Source: Homalodisca vitripennis (taxonomy: Eukaryota > Arthropoda > Insecta > Hemiptera > Cicadellidae). Taken from it: DNA of 64,000 bases. Under the pieces are notes generated by a model that was not told the origin of the DNA, did not search any database, and saw only the letters and a list, made by a program, of their open reading frames with translations. The stretch's first letter is position 1; every line of letters begins with the position of its first letter. The stretch lies in NCBI RefSeq assembly GCF_021130785.1, contig NC_060208.1:53545501-53609500 (forward strand), written 5' to 3'. This document shows, piece after piece, positions 37,627 to 49,467 of the stretch. Both the position numbers and the translations under genes were made by a program.

Positions 37627-39019
37627 AGTTCACTTGTTGAGTGTTTGATACTGAAAGCATTGGGCTCCAATCGCTATTCTGTGATTTTATGCAGTGGATC
37701 TGGAAAGACCTCAGAGACAATGGCACAAGTTTGATCACCAGAAGCTCTAGAGATTGTGATGTTGTAGGGTTCACTTGTTGAGTGTTTGCTACTGAAAGCA
37801 TTGGGCTCCAATCGCTATTCTGTGATTTTATGCAGTGGATCTGGAAAGACCTCAGAGACAATGGCACAAGTTTGATCACCAGAAGCTCTAGAGATTGTGA
37901 TGTTGTAGGGTTCACTTGTTGAGTGTTTGCTACTGAAAGCATTGGGCTCCAATCGCTATTCTGTGATTTTATGCAGTGGATCTGGAAAGACCTCAGAGAC
38001 AATGGCACAAGTTTGATCACCAGAAGCTCTAGAGATTGTGATGTTGTAGGGTTCACTTGTTGAGTGTTTGCTACTGAAAGCATTGGGCTCCAATCGCTAT
38101 TCTGTGATTTTATGCAGTGGATCTGGAAAGACCTCAGAGACAATGGCACAAGTTTGATCACCAGAAGCTCTAGAGATTGTGATGTTGTAGGGTTCACTTG
38201 TTGAGTGTTTGCTACTGAAAGCATTGGGCTCCAATCGCTATTCTGTGATTTTATGCAGTGGATCTGGAAAGACCTCAGAGACAATGGCACAAGTTTGATC
38301 ACCAGAAGCTCTAGAGATTGTGATGTTGTAGGGTTCACTTGTTGAGTGTTTGATACTGAAAGCATTGGGCTCCAATCGCTATTCTGTGATTTTATGCAGT
38401 GGATCTGGAAAGACCTCAGAGACAATGGCACAAGTTTGATCACCAGAAGCTCTAGAGATTGTGATGTTGTAGGGTTCACTTGTTGAGTGTTTGCTACTGA
38501 AAGCATTGGGCTCCAATCGCTATTCTGTGATTTTATGCAGTGGATCTGGAAAGACCTCAGAGACAATGGCACAAGTTTGATCACCAGAAGCTCGTAGGGT
38601 TCACTTGTTGAGTGTTTGCTACTGAAAGCATTGGGCTCCAATCGCTATTCTGTGATTTTATGCAGTGGATCTGGAAGACCTCAGAGACAATGGCACAAGT
38701 TTGATCACCAGAAGCTCTAGAGATTGTGATGTTGTAGGGTTCACTTGTTGAGTGTTTGCTACTGAAAGCATTGGGCTCCAATCGCTATTCTGTGATTTTA
38801 TGCAGTGGATCTGGAAAGACCTCAGAGACAATGGCACAAGTTTGATCACCAGAAGCTCTAGAGATTGTGATGTTGTAGGGTTCACTTGATGAGTGTTTGC
38901 TACTGAAAGCATTGGGCTCCAATCGCTATTCTGTGATTTTATGCAGTGGATCTGGAAAGATCTCAGAGACAATGGCACAAGTTTGATCACCAGAAGCTCT
39001 AGAGATTGTGATGTTGTAG
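37627..39019 (+). repeat. ten-unit, 141-bp tandem array made of degraded SAM2 exon copies
   Basis: Units start at 37627, 37768, 37909, 38050, 38191, 38332, 38473, 38598, 38738 and 38879; the next unit start (39020) is the functional SAM2 exon. The period is 141 bp, except 125 for unit 7 (16-bp deletion) and 140 for unit 8. Each unit aligns to the exon: GGTTCACTTG.TGAGTG at the start, GCATTGGGCT and CTATTCT in the middle, a TGGGAAGACCT-like block, and CACCAGAAGC at the end, with an internal deletion of about 21 bp in the helix-1 region. From the acceptor each reads GSLVECLLLKALGSNRYSVI and stops at a TGA about 36 codons in. Each junction carries the same gattgtgatgttgtag acceptor-like sequence, except before unit 1 (variant) and unit 8 (truncated). 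Confidence 0.95.
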
Positions 39020-39262
39020 GGTTCACTTGATGAGTGGCTGAGACTATTGAGACTGGAGGAGTATGGTGCAGCATTGGGCTGCCAAGGCTATTCTACGATA
39101 CAAGATGTGACGCAGCTGACTTGGGAAGACCTTGAGGACATTGGTATCGTCAAGTTGGGCCACCAGAAGCGGATCCTGTTAGCTATCAAGAGAGTGAAGG
39201 ATCTGCGGGCCGGCAAGGTATTCCCACCACCACACACACCGGTGCTGATGCCGCACAACCAG
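39020..39262 (+). CDS. ckn: caskin exon f: functional SAM domain 2
   Basis: The 243-nt exon (81 codons), phase 0 to 0, follows DYIP of exon e with GSLDEWLRLLRLEEYGAALG, then GYSTIQDVTQLTWEDLEDIG and the basic helix KLGHQKRILLAIKRVKDL, a complete SAM domain. It ends KVFPPPHTPVLMPHNQ at a CAG|gtgggt donor; a second donor, AAG|gtattc, lies at 39217/39218 and would trim 15 codons. The acceptor used here (gattgtgatgttgtag) has a poor pyrimidine tract and is part of the upstream 141-bp tandem array, which consists of degraded copies of this exon. The first 17 bases of the exon are still nearly identical to the array units. Confidence 0.93.
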
Positions 39263-42200
39263 GTGGGTCTCACATTAAATGGTTGAACACTGCAATGTGG
39301 TCAGGTAAGGAACTGACTGTAAAGTCACTGTTATTGAAAAGTTAATTAAGTTTTTAGTACAAAAGTTGGATACTTTAATTGGTGTTTGTGTATTCCTTCT
39401 TTCAGTTTGTTAAATCTTAAATAACGATGAAAAAAAGTTTATAGATAGAATAAAGAATTATAAATTAACTTTGATATTTATATATTCTTTTACGTATTTA
39501 TACATAAACTTACAGTACTTAGATGTGATACTATTAAAGTATTAAATGACTTAACATTCAAGATAATTTGTCATTGACTTGTTAAAACGAAAACAGTGCT
39601 TTGCAAAGTCAGTTCTTTAACCTTACCTGGGCTACTGTGTTCATTCTATGTAACCTTATAGTTGGTATCCCTGTTTCTACCTCACAGGTAAGTTGTTATC
39701 AGTGTTTCCCTATGTGTCAGCTCTTGGAATGTTTCATACCTTGCAACTAATTTTATGTTGTAAGGAGGTTTTGAAAAATGTAATTGCCAAATGAAAATCT
39801 TTAACACAATTATAACATAATTGTTAAAAAAAATTAGTTCATAACTTAGAATTTGATAATATGATAGCTGCATTACTTCCCTTAATTATAAGATTAAATT
39901 TAAAATATTGTAATAAAGTTTGTAAAGAAATTATCATTTTTAACTAAACTAGATTAATACTATTAACTATATTAGTTGAAAGTATAACTAAACTGAAGTA
40001 CAAACACTTTTTTGATATTAGACATTATAGTAGCAACAGTAAAGTTTAAAAAAATTATTTTAATATCATAATTTGAATTATAATGTTATATGAAACCTTT
40101 TATGAGAAACTGGCTTAGTTGAAAAAAGATCAACTTCACGTGTGGCTGTAATGTTAAAATAACAAACTGGAGATACATTATTAGTTTAGAAGATTCGTTT
40201 TTTCAACACTGATGGCATGTTGAATCTGATGGTAGGCATGTTATATACTTGTAATACAAAAATTAATTGGTTTCTAAAAGTGCAGTCTTGGTATAGTTAG
40301 AAAACAGCTTTAATTTATTAGTAAATACATTCACTAATAATGATTGTATGTGTCGAATAGTTATTTTATACTTCTCAAAACTTTATAAGGCTGCTGTTTT
40401 GAAACGTTTTGAGATATCATAAACATGTAACGTCAAACATTGTTGTAAATTACCTGAGAATTATAAGACAATCTGCGATCTTAAAACAAACCTTAAGAAG
40501 ACATATAGAATAACTAGTGCTTTAAAAGTTGCTTCAAATTTCTAAAAAGTGTGTCACTTTAGGTTCACATTGTATAGTACTTGATATTTATATTTTACAC
40601 AAATGTTTATCATCTTGAAAATTTATATTGCTTGGGACTCGCTAAGCAACTCATTCAAGACATCTGCAAATGCTGTCTCTGTACCAAGTTTAGGCTAAAT
40701 CTACTGATATTTAAGCAGATATTGTGTTCACAAGTTCACATCTTATTGCTTAAACCCAGACAACATCAGAAATATGCAAAACAATCTACATGAAATCTAC
40801 CTAATGAAACAATTATTTAAAGCACGACATTTTCATAATATTTTCTTTGGAGTTATTCATAAATTATTTTTAGTAAATCAGGCAATTCATATGATATTTA
40901 TTACTAGTTTCATTGCAACCAAAATGAAAATTCAATGTTTCATACATTTTGAATATTAATTTTGAGAAAGATGCTATTAGTATATCACTGCAGGGGACTA
41001 AATAAAAATGTATGTGTAATAAAAATATTTTATTTTTTTATGTAACTCTATAAACCTGATACGAGATAGAAAACACCCTGATAAATACACGCTTTGTATG
41101 GACAGATATTTTTACTTAAGTAAAAATGTAATGTGTTGACTTCTTATTCTTATGGAAGATACTAAGATTAATGTATTTTACTAACAAAATTCAATTGCAA
41201 GGTATGAAACATTGTATGAATTATTACATAATATGTGAAGCCTAACCTCCCTGCACCCACAAACTATTCATGAATGCTTATGTGTCTCCATAAAGAATTT
41301 GGCAATCAAAAGCCTATTTTTAAATTAATTTCCTTAAATCTGAAATGTCTTTTGAGCTCTTGTCTTTTGAGTCAATTCGTTTTGTGTTTTGAAAATGCTT
41401 TTATACTTTAAAAAGATTGTTATTTTGTTTTTAGTGAAAATAACCAATTAATTAGGCATGCAGTTTCAGTCAATTAATTCATACTCACAAGCATGGGGTT
41501 TGATTGATTTTACAAAATTAAGTGAACTAAATATTTTGCAGTTGATTGAGTGCTAATCTGTACTTGTGATTTGCATTATTCTTAAGTACAAGTTTAAACC
41601 AGATTTTATGCTTATGACGATTAATTTTAAGATTCAGTAATTCAGTAAAGTTTATTTTATATTGTTAGTTTAAAATAGCAGTATATTTGTATTTTTTCAA
41701 TATGAAAAAAACATGATATTCAGTAATTGTATTCACCAAAACATGTATGAACAACAGTGGTAAAAGTCCTATAAATAAAATTAGACAACTGTCAAGCATT
41801 ACACATATACCAGCTTTAGTTATTGAAATTGATTTTAGGCTATTACTAGTAAGTATCCCTGAATAATATTCGTAACAAATATTTTTCTGAATTTAGCTTA
41901 GTTTTGCATGATATTGTACGCACTTCCTCAATGCTTACAAAGAGCGTATAATTATTTTTTGTTCATTTAATAAATTTTGATACCTACCTATATAATTATT
42001 TTATTTATTTTGTATTACAATTACGAAGTAGTTATTGAATAAGTAGTCTTGTCATATGTTTTAAATGCTATCATCAGTCTTGAAACTATTCCTTCAAATC
42101 TTGTCTTTATGCTTTGTACAACAAGCAATATAATTTTTATCAGTTACATTAATAATGTAGAATACTTGTATTAATAATAAAATTAAACAATATAAATTAA

Positions 42201-42789
42201 AGTACAAATTTTGATAATGATTTAGATAAAAATAAGATTTTAATAATTTTAAAATGTTTCTTAAAATTTATATGATCTTATTTTAATTTTGTAAATATAA
42301 TATTACAAAACATTGATATTCAATATTTTTTATATTGAATCAGGTCAAATTGTTACAATTTTTATTAATATTTAGAATAGTAAAATAAGATATTTAAAAA
42401 ATAGTTAATATTAAAAAAATGTGTAGAGCTACTCCTTCAAACAAATATTGATATTGAAAAACAAAGAAACTAGAAACAACCATTATCTAGACATTAAAAA
42501 TATATTTGAAGACCACGATGAAAAACTCGCTCAAAAACTAAAAGAACAAGAAATTAAAATCAAGGAGCAGGAGAAGGAACTTTCAACACTCCAATGAAAG
42601 TTACATGAAAAAAAACTCCATAATAAAAAATTGCAAACAAGATGTTAAGCATTGTGAAACACGAACTGACTCTACTTTAAATTCCAGTGCTACAAATACC
42701 TCCTCACTTGTAATATAAATTGGTTAGATGAAAAAGTTAGTTGTTTTGATGAAAGGTTTCAGACACTGGAAGCCAAATATGTCAGTACA

Positions 42790-42790
<1 letters not shown>

Positions 42791-42820
<30 letters not shown>
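42791..42820. repeat. A30 homopolymer inside the LINE remnant
   Basis: Thirty consecutive A. It falls in the Lys-rich ORF1-like part, so it is probably slippage expansion rather than a retroposon tail. Confidence 0.95.
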
Positions 42821-42823
<3 letters not shown>

Positions 42824-44366
42824 TAAAATCTAAACAGCCTGCAGATCTATGTATTTCTACTCTAAATAAAATATATTGTGATTATCTTGAGTACAACAAA
42901 TATGCTAGACACAGAAGAAAGAGCACTGATAAAAAAGAAAAATGTTCAGTGTCTCATTACAAGTAAAAAAATACAGTTGTCAAAAATGCATGTCTGTGAT
43001 CACGCAACTAATAGAAGCTGTACATAAAAAATCAAGAACTCCACCCTTGAATGCAAAAATAAAGGCAAGAGATAAAGTTATGGACATTTTTTCCAGAGTC
43101 TTCTACAAGAAAGTACGTGTAAAAGCATTAAGGGTAAAGCAGTCTGTAATGACTTAAAATTTTGCATCAACTGACATTACCATCAATGATGTTTCTTTGC
43201 CACCTGAATCACCTTCTTTTCCATCAGAACAAATTGCAGAACAATCTGATGTACATTGTCATTCTTTTTTAGGCTACAACAATGCAACAAAGCAAAAAAT
43301 AGAAGACAAATAAAGAAAATAACTTCTCATGCTGCTGCAGACAATTTATCTGAGCTGTTCAACAGTCTTCCAAACAAATTTTGACAGATATGGAAATAAA
43401 ATTGACATTTTTATCCACCAATCATTGACTCTCACATAGTTATGCTTACAGAACATGGATTACTGCATTATTAACCCTAATTGCCTTGTAAAGACAACTA
43501 TTGCCTTGTAACAGAATACAGTAGGGGAAACCATCTGAAAGGAGGTGTTACTATTTACTGTGAGGAATACTTAAGTCCTCATGTGGAAGCTATATTTATA
43601 TAAGAGCTTGTGAGTGAAGTAGTTATGGTGTGAATGAAGACTAACAATCAATATACATACATAATTGGCATCTACTGACCAAAGGCCACATTGTTAAATG
43701 TCACAACAATAATAACCTTCCAACATGGATTCATTAAGAACAAATGTACATTGACTGCAATGGTTATCTTTATTTAACACATCATTGACCAATTAGAAAG
43801 AAAAAAACAACTACTGCAATAGTATTGGAATTTAAACAGTCTTGACCATGAGCAATTCTTTACAAAACTATCTTCCTTTGGAGTACACAGCACCGCAGCA
43901 GAATGGTTTAGGAGCTACTTGACCAATAGATAGCATGTGGTTGAAATTAGCAACATAATAAAGTCCAGCAAATTGGATACTGCCCTTTGCCAATTCTTTG
44001 TTCCACAGGGATCTGTCCTGGGGACTGTTCTTTCAACACTTTTTATTAACAATCTCCCTAAGCATCTGGAAGAATTGTCACAACCTTAATGTACGCCAAT
44101 GATACCAAAATTCTGCTGAACAACTAGAGTGCCTGTCATATTGCTATGAACATGGCTGTCTAGTATTGCCAATATCGCAACACCCAGCCATTGCTAAATC
44201 AGTATACCGTGCGCTGTTTGAACCTCATATCCGCTACGGTCTCTTAGTGTGGGGAAAATCCTCAACAGGCAACTCAACTTACATCGCATTTTAGTGATTC
44301 AGAAGAGGGCAGTGAGGACACTTGGTGGCTTGCAACCAAGACAGAGCTGTTGCCTATTTTTTGATG

Positions 44367-45121
44367 TGACAACGTCTTAAATTAGGTTGCGGCTCGGAGT
44401 CACTCATGAAAAAGTGTAACGCCCGGTAACGTTACGATGCCCGTCCAGTGGGTCCTCCGCACGGGATAAAGCAGATAACTGTGGGTCCGCCGCACGGGAT
44501 AAAGCAGATAACTATGTTTATTCGTGAAAATGTGGAGTGCTTAGATTCGTCATTTACAACAACTACAACAATAAAGGTAAATAATTGTACACTGATATTT
44601 CATTATCGTAAACTATGATTGATTGATTAATTGTTAGATTGACACAAAAGTTGAGAAACTGAGTTTATAGGTTATGTCATACTATTGACAAATGTTGATA
44701 AGTGTTAAGTAAATTATTAGTTTAAATCACTCTGCAATCAATTGTAATTCAGTCGATTGAGAAGAAACAGCGCATATTGCTAGTCAAACATTTAAAATAA
44801 CAAATTATAACCTCTAACCTGTCATAACAGTGCGACCAAACAAACGAACTAAACCGACCAATCACCACGCGCGGAGTTAGAATTTAACTGTGTTTAGCAA
44901 GAATTTCAAATTCCAATTTTAGTAAATGTTTTATTCAACTTTACCATTTACAATAACAAATTTTAATTAATTTCAAATTATGTACAATGTTTTAGTAAAC
45001 AAAATATATTTCTATAGTTAAAATTTGTGCAATTCTTATTTTCATTCAATTCCTTGTTCCTATTGTGCAATTTAATAATATTCATATCAATAAATATTCT
45101 ACCGATAAAAAGACGTTGTCA
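44367..45121. mobile_element. 755-bp insertion splitting the LINE, with TGACAACGTCTT ends
   Basis: The reverse-transcriptase C-terminal frame is lost at about 44365 and resumes near 45200. The intervening block begins TGACAACGTCTT and ends with its complement AAGACGTTGTCA (last base near 45121, with one or two bases unclear). It contains two 33-bp direct repeats at 44448-44480 and 44481-44513 (cgcacgggataaagcagata core). No transposase is seen. It is probably a non-autonomous DNA element; no clear target duplication was found, so the boundary is approximate. Confidence 0.5.
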
Positions 45122-46811
45122 TGTAAAATCTTCGCCCGTAAAACCGACTTTACAGGCAACCATAATTTTTTTTATCGACTTTTAATCAATACTAACGGTT
45201 GTAATGTTCTGAAGGCTGTAACATTTGTTAATGAAAGTAGACTACCTAGAGGTTCCAGCATTCGTCACTACAACACTCGAGGTGCAGCAAACTTCCATTT
45301 TGTTTTGGACTGACCAGCTATGATTGAGGGGAAGCTCTCATACATGGGAATAAAGCTGTGGAACAATTACCAGAAGAACTCATGAAGTGTAAAATGTCAT
45401 GGAAAAGTTTCAAGAATGAAATAAAGAAGTGGCTGCTACAAAATACCTTGTTCACTATTGAAGGGTATGATGAGAACTGAAGACCAATATAAACTTTGTA
45501 AATATCAATTTTATTATTAGTTTAATGAGGTTTTTATAATTCTCCATGACTTGTAAATGAAAAATATTGCCTATTAAAAAGATTAACAACAGTGACATGT
45601 TTTTCAATCAATAATTTTGTATCACACTTCTTTAACTTGCTTACAATGTTATTTGAAACATGATAATAAGTCCTACTTTCCTTTGTTTTTAATAATTGGA
45701 AATTTTATAGGTCTCTTGTGTACTAAAATTTGTCAGTCTTATTGTTATAATGTAATATTAAAAAAATGTAAACAATAATACTGCTATAAGCAGTTTTTGT
45801 AATCATGAAAAAAATCCTGTAGTTAAATTATATATTTAAAACGGTTGATTTAAAATAATGGGTTATTTTATTACTGAAATATTTATGCATATCTTATTTG
45901 CTCTTAAGATTTTGTGGCATTTGTTATTTATTAATCTTTCTTGGCTTTTCATTAAAATAACTCTAGGAATTACTTTAGTAGGGTAATTTAAGCTGATTTT
46001 TATGATAGTTTTGATTTTGCATATTTTTTTACTGACCACTAACCACTTTAAATGTAACAACCCTGCCAGACCGATTTGTGTTGCACTAAGAATAGACTAA
46101 AACCTGTATTTCACCTTGAACACTTGAATCAATATTGAATTTTACCTTTGTCAGCTTCTAGGGTTAAGTCACAATTTGACTCAGTTTACATCTGATTTGT
46201 AATAAAATCATTTTTATTAAACTAAGTATATATTTAAATTTACATTTAAATCACATACATTTGTTATAATTATTCCACAGACTTTGACAATAATTTTGTC
46301 TACTTCAATATTGAATTCAAAAGATTTCGGCTTTAACAGAGCATTTCTCATAAGAGTCGACTATATAAGGGACCATCACGATTTGTTGTAGTCCCATAAA
46401 ATCAATGTTATACTTTAAACACTTTTAATATCTTTTTTAGTCACAGAATTATGGGAGGTGTCTCATTTTAGTTACATTTAAATTTTTTAAATACTTTTAT
46501 TAGATATTCAGAAAATGATCTCGAACTTTTTTGTATTTCATTGTTCTAACATCAAAAACTTTTACACTTTACCAAGTAAAAAAACATCTGGATCCATATT
46601 AATTCTGCACCAAAAAAAGTACAAAAGAGTTTGATGTTAAGCTTTGTTTATATAAAGAGTAAAACTTAAGATCATTTTATTACAGCCGGCTCTTTGCCTT
46701 AAGATTGTTTCAATAAAACGTTTCTTTATTGGTAAATCGATTGTGACTTGACCCGGCAGTAAAACATGCACTGAGTGTGTAGCCCCGAGCTAATGCGCAT
46801 GTTGCATGTAG

Positions 46812-46937
46812 CCCGCAGCCCTCGAACCCGAGTGTGAGTGTCCACGCATTCACGCCACCATCAAGAGTTTCCACCAGCCTTGGGAGATAGAAGCTTCCAG
46901 ACAATTCTTCTACACCACTGATATCGTCCCCATCAAG
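46812..46937 (+). CDS. candidate phase 0-0 cassette exon in the 9.9-kb intron
   Basis: A GC-richer island in AT-rich intron carries 126 nt open in one frame between an acceptor (gttgcatgtag) and a donor (AAG|gtacaa). It encodes ECECPRIHATIKSFHQPWEI, then EASRQFFYTTDIVPIK. Third codon positions are C/G-rich, unlike the surrounding intron. Phase 0 to 0 means it could be inserted between exons f and g without a shift. I do not recognise the peptide. It could be a caskin alternative exon, an exon of another gene, or a retro-inserted fragment. Confidence 0.4.
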
Positions 46938-49207
46938 GTACAATCACATAAAGAGAAATTAAACACTATAAAGATTTGTTTTAGTGCTCGATACCTTAAT
47001 CAAGATAAAATACCTCAACTTCTATTAATACAATAAAATAAATGATTTTTGTGCTTTTTTTCTTGATAAAAATAATTTGAATTCAATATACTTGTTTTTT
47101 TAATTACTCAAGAAAAATGATATTTTGAATACCACAAAACCTCCTTTATCAATGAAAGATGCTTTTTTCGGGATAAATTTGTATATTATTTCATTTTTAG
47201 TTATTGGGAGTGATAACAGACTGTATTTTGTCATTTTTTAATATATAACAACTGTAATATAATTCGTGATTACTTAGAAACTAATATTAGAGCACAGATC
47301 ACAAAGTAACTATTTAAAATATTCCTAAGAGGCGTATGTGAAATAATGGAAATATTTCCTTTTGCAATCTGAGCAATTATTATATTACACCAAAATATTG
47401 TTTGCTACTCATAAACAAAAATGGTTTTTGCATTAAAATTAAAGCGAAAGAAGTAATTAGTATTATTTTCTTAATTAAACTGATTTTGCTTCAACTGGAA
47501 AAATTGAACTCTAACTTCTATAACAAGTTGCCATTAGAAACATGCTCGGTCTTAATAGATCCCAAACTGAACGTTATATAGATAAACAAGATAAGGATAT
47601 CTTTAATAAATTAAAATGACTTAATCTTTTATGAAAACTGTATTAAATATTCATTTTGCTCTCTCTTTCACGGTTGTTTACAAAACTTTAATTTGTTTTT
47701 TGTAGTGTAAAGCTAAAACATAACTGTACTGATTCTATAACATAGCAGTGTACACAATGCTAAGTATCTGGAAGCTGGGTCTCCATCTACCACTAGAAAT
47801 TTATCTTCCCAACTCACTCAGTCCTGTTATTAGTAACTGAAAAAAGTAATTGACACTCTGCTTTGCTTTATATTTCCGGTCAAAAGTCTCTTTATTTGCA
47901 AGTGTAATTTAACGTGCTAAAACAATGTGAAAACTGCTGAATGTACAGATAATCATTTAAACTACCATTTCCATATTCATACATTAACATTTACATATTG
48001 TTAACAATCATCAATTTGGAACATATGATCACAGACATTGTTACAGAGTGGTAATATTTTATTTGATGCTGTGTTAATGAAGTTTAATAAAAAATTTTAC
48101 ATTAACAAAATGTTTGTTGAATATTAGTTTAAAGCTAAGAAAACGGTGAACAAAATACGTTCGGCCACACTTGTAATATGTACAATAACAAACAAGCTCA
48201 TAGCTGGAAAAAGTAAACAATGATTTTTTTTACTAAAATGAAGTTGTATGCTTACACTAAAGCTAAAAATTTTATTAATTTATTGATAATTGCATACATT
48301 TTGGTAATATTCCGAAACTCATATCATAGAGCCTTTTCTTTATTTTACAGCATTAGACAAATGTATGTAGTATGTATAACATTAAATATTTAGTAATTTG
48401 TATTTTTTATAACGAATTTCCTAAATGTATGTATATTTTTGACAAAAAAGATACATATAGTTTTGTATATTTAGTTTTTATGGAATTCAATTTATTCATT
48501 ATGGATTGAAGATAATATTTAAATTATTGTCAAGGACACAAGTAAATCACTATTTAATTCTTATAAATGTTTAATTTTTGTGAAATGAAAAGGCCATTGA
48601 ACGTAGCGTGTTAAAAGTGTTCTCTTTTTACTTGTATAATTTGCTCTTTTATTCAAGTAGTATATGATTATGTTTAAATATAAGTAGCAAATAAAATTTT
48701 TATGAGTTTTCTTGCATGTGGATAGTTATATTATTTGGTAAGATTATTGTTTAATCATAACAACAATTTGAGTTTAGACAGTAAACTAAAAATATGATAA
48801 AATTATGTGAGTGGATCCACAGTTTATTTATAAACAAATTTTCAACTAATGGTTTGACTAACAATATTTTATTTGTCAGGTTTGGTCAGGCGCTTGGGAT
48901 TATAAGGTTATGAATTTATGTATAAAAAATGACTGCCAGCTATGCTCTAGCACAGTAAACTTTCAACTGAAGTAGTGTAAGCACAGGAAAGAGAGTATTT
49001 TAGCTAAGGTGAATATGAATTATAGATAATTAACAAAACTTATATAGTCTGTTTTTTTTTTTTAGGCACACCTCATAATCAAGATAGTCATAAATCATTT
49101 ATAATTCTGTATTACAAGCAGGAAAAAACATTTCTACCATATTTGCTATTCCTATTACAAAATTTTGAAATGGTATTGTAATATTTCTGACCCTCAAACT
49201 TTCTCAG

Positions 49208-49467
49208 ATCCGGGGAGGACGAGGCAAATCATTGGAATCTCTGGAGGAAGGAATGGCGGGAGGCGGGGGCACCAGCAGTTTTGCTCCCTCAACCCCTCCG
49301 CCCCCGGGCTGGCGACCCCGCTCTTACGACGATGGAGACATCACACCCACCAACGAGGCCCTGCCCCTCCACGAGGGCGGAGGCACGCTGCCCCGACCAC
49401 GAGGGCTTGTCAGGCCAAGGCCGGTGGCTAAGATTCCTGCTACCTTCTGCCCTGCTTACCGACCTGA
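49208..49467 (+). CDS. ckn: caskin exon g (Pro/Gly-rich linker)
   Basis: The acceptor is caaactttctcag and the donor GA|gtaagt. The 260-nt GC-rich exon enters in phase 0 and leaves in phase 2. It encodes IRGGRGKSLESLEEGMAGGG, a Pro-rich stretch with TPPPPGWRPRSYDDG, and a basic tail with RPRGLVRPRPVAKIP ending at RPE. Pro-rich, basic composition fits the region after SAM2 in Caskins, which offers SH3-binding motifs (inference). It follows a 9.9-kb intron. Confidence 0.85.

Larger units (their letters stand above)
42440..45480 (+). mobile_element. decayed Jockey-like non-LTR retrotransposon
   Basis: Pieces appear in the expected order on the + strand. A Lys/Glu-rich coiled-coil ORF1-like part (about 42500-42790) comes first. 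Endonuclease fragments (LTEHGL-like, then NHLKGGVTIYCEEYLSPHVE, about 43440-43640) follow. Reverse-transcriptase fragments (HSTAAEWFRSYLTNR, VPQGSVLGTVLSTLFINNLP, then a YADDT-like YANDT position; about 43860-44120) come next. Then SVYRALFEPHIRYGLLVWG and QKRAVRTLGGLQPRQSC (about 44200-44350). After an insertion comes the C-terminal part, RHYNTRGAANFHF..IKLWNN..FKNEIKKWLLQNTL (about 45240-45470). Many stops and shifts; no function remains. Confidence 0.85.
39263..49207 (+). other. caskin intron f-g (9.9 kb)
   Basis: The largest intron. It holds the decayed Jockey-like element at about 42440-45480 with its nested insertion, and the candidate cassette exon at 46812-46937. 39263-42440 and 46940-49200 are AT-rich with no feature I can support. 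Confidence 0.75.

Noticed and set aside
37574..39074. Long minus-strand open frames (355, 138 and 66 codons) with a 47-residue repeat
   Set aside because: They are the complement of the 141-bp SAM2-derived array. The period is divisible by three and the unit happens to lack minus-strand stops; there is no unique sequence.
42942..43157. 71-codon frame MFSVSLQVKKYSCQKCMSVI...
   Set aside because: It lies within the decayed LINE ORF1/endonuclease region; a fragment of that element, not an independent gene.
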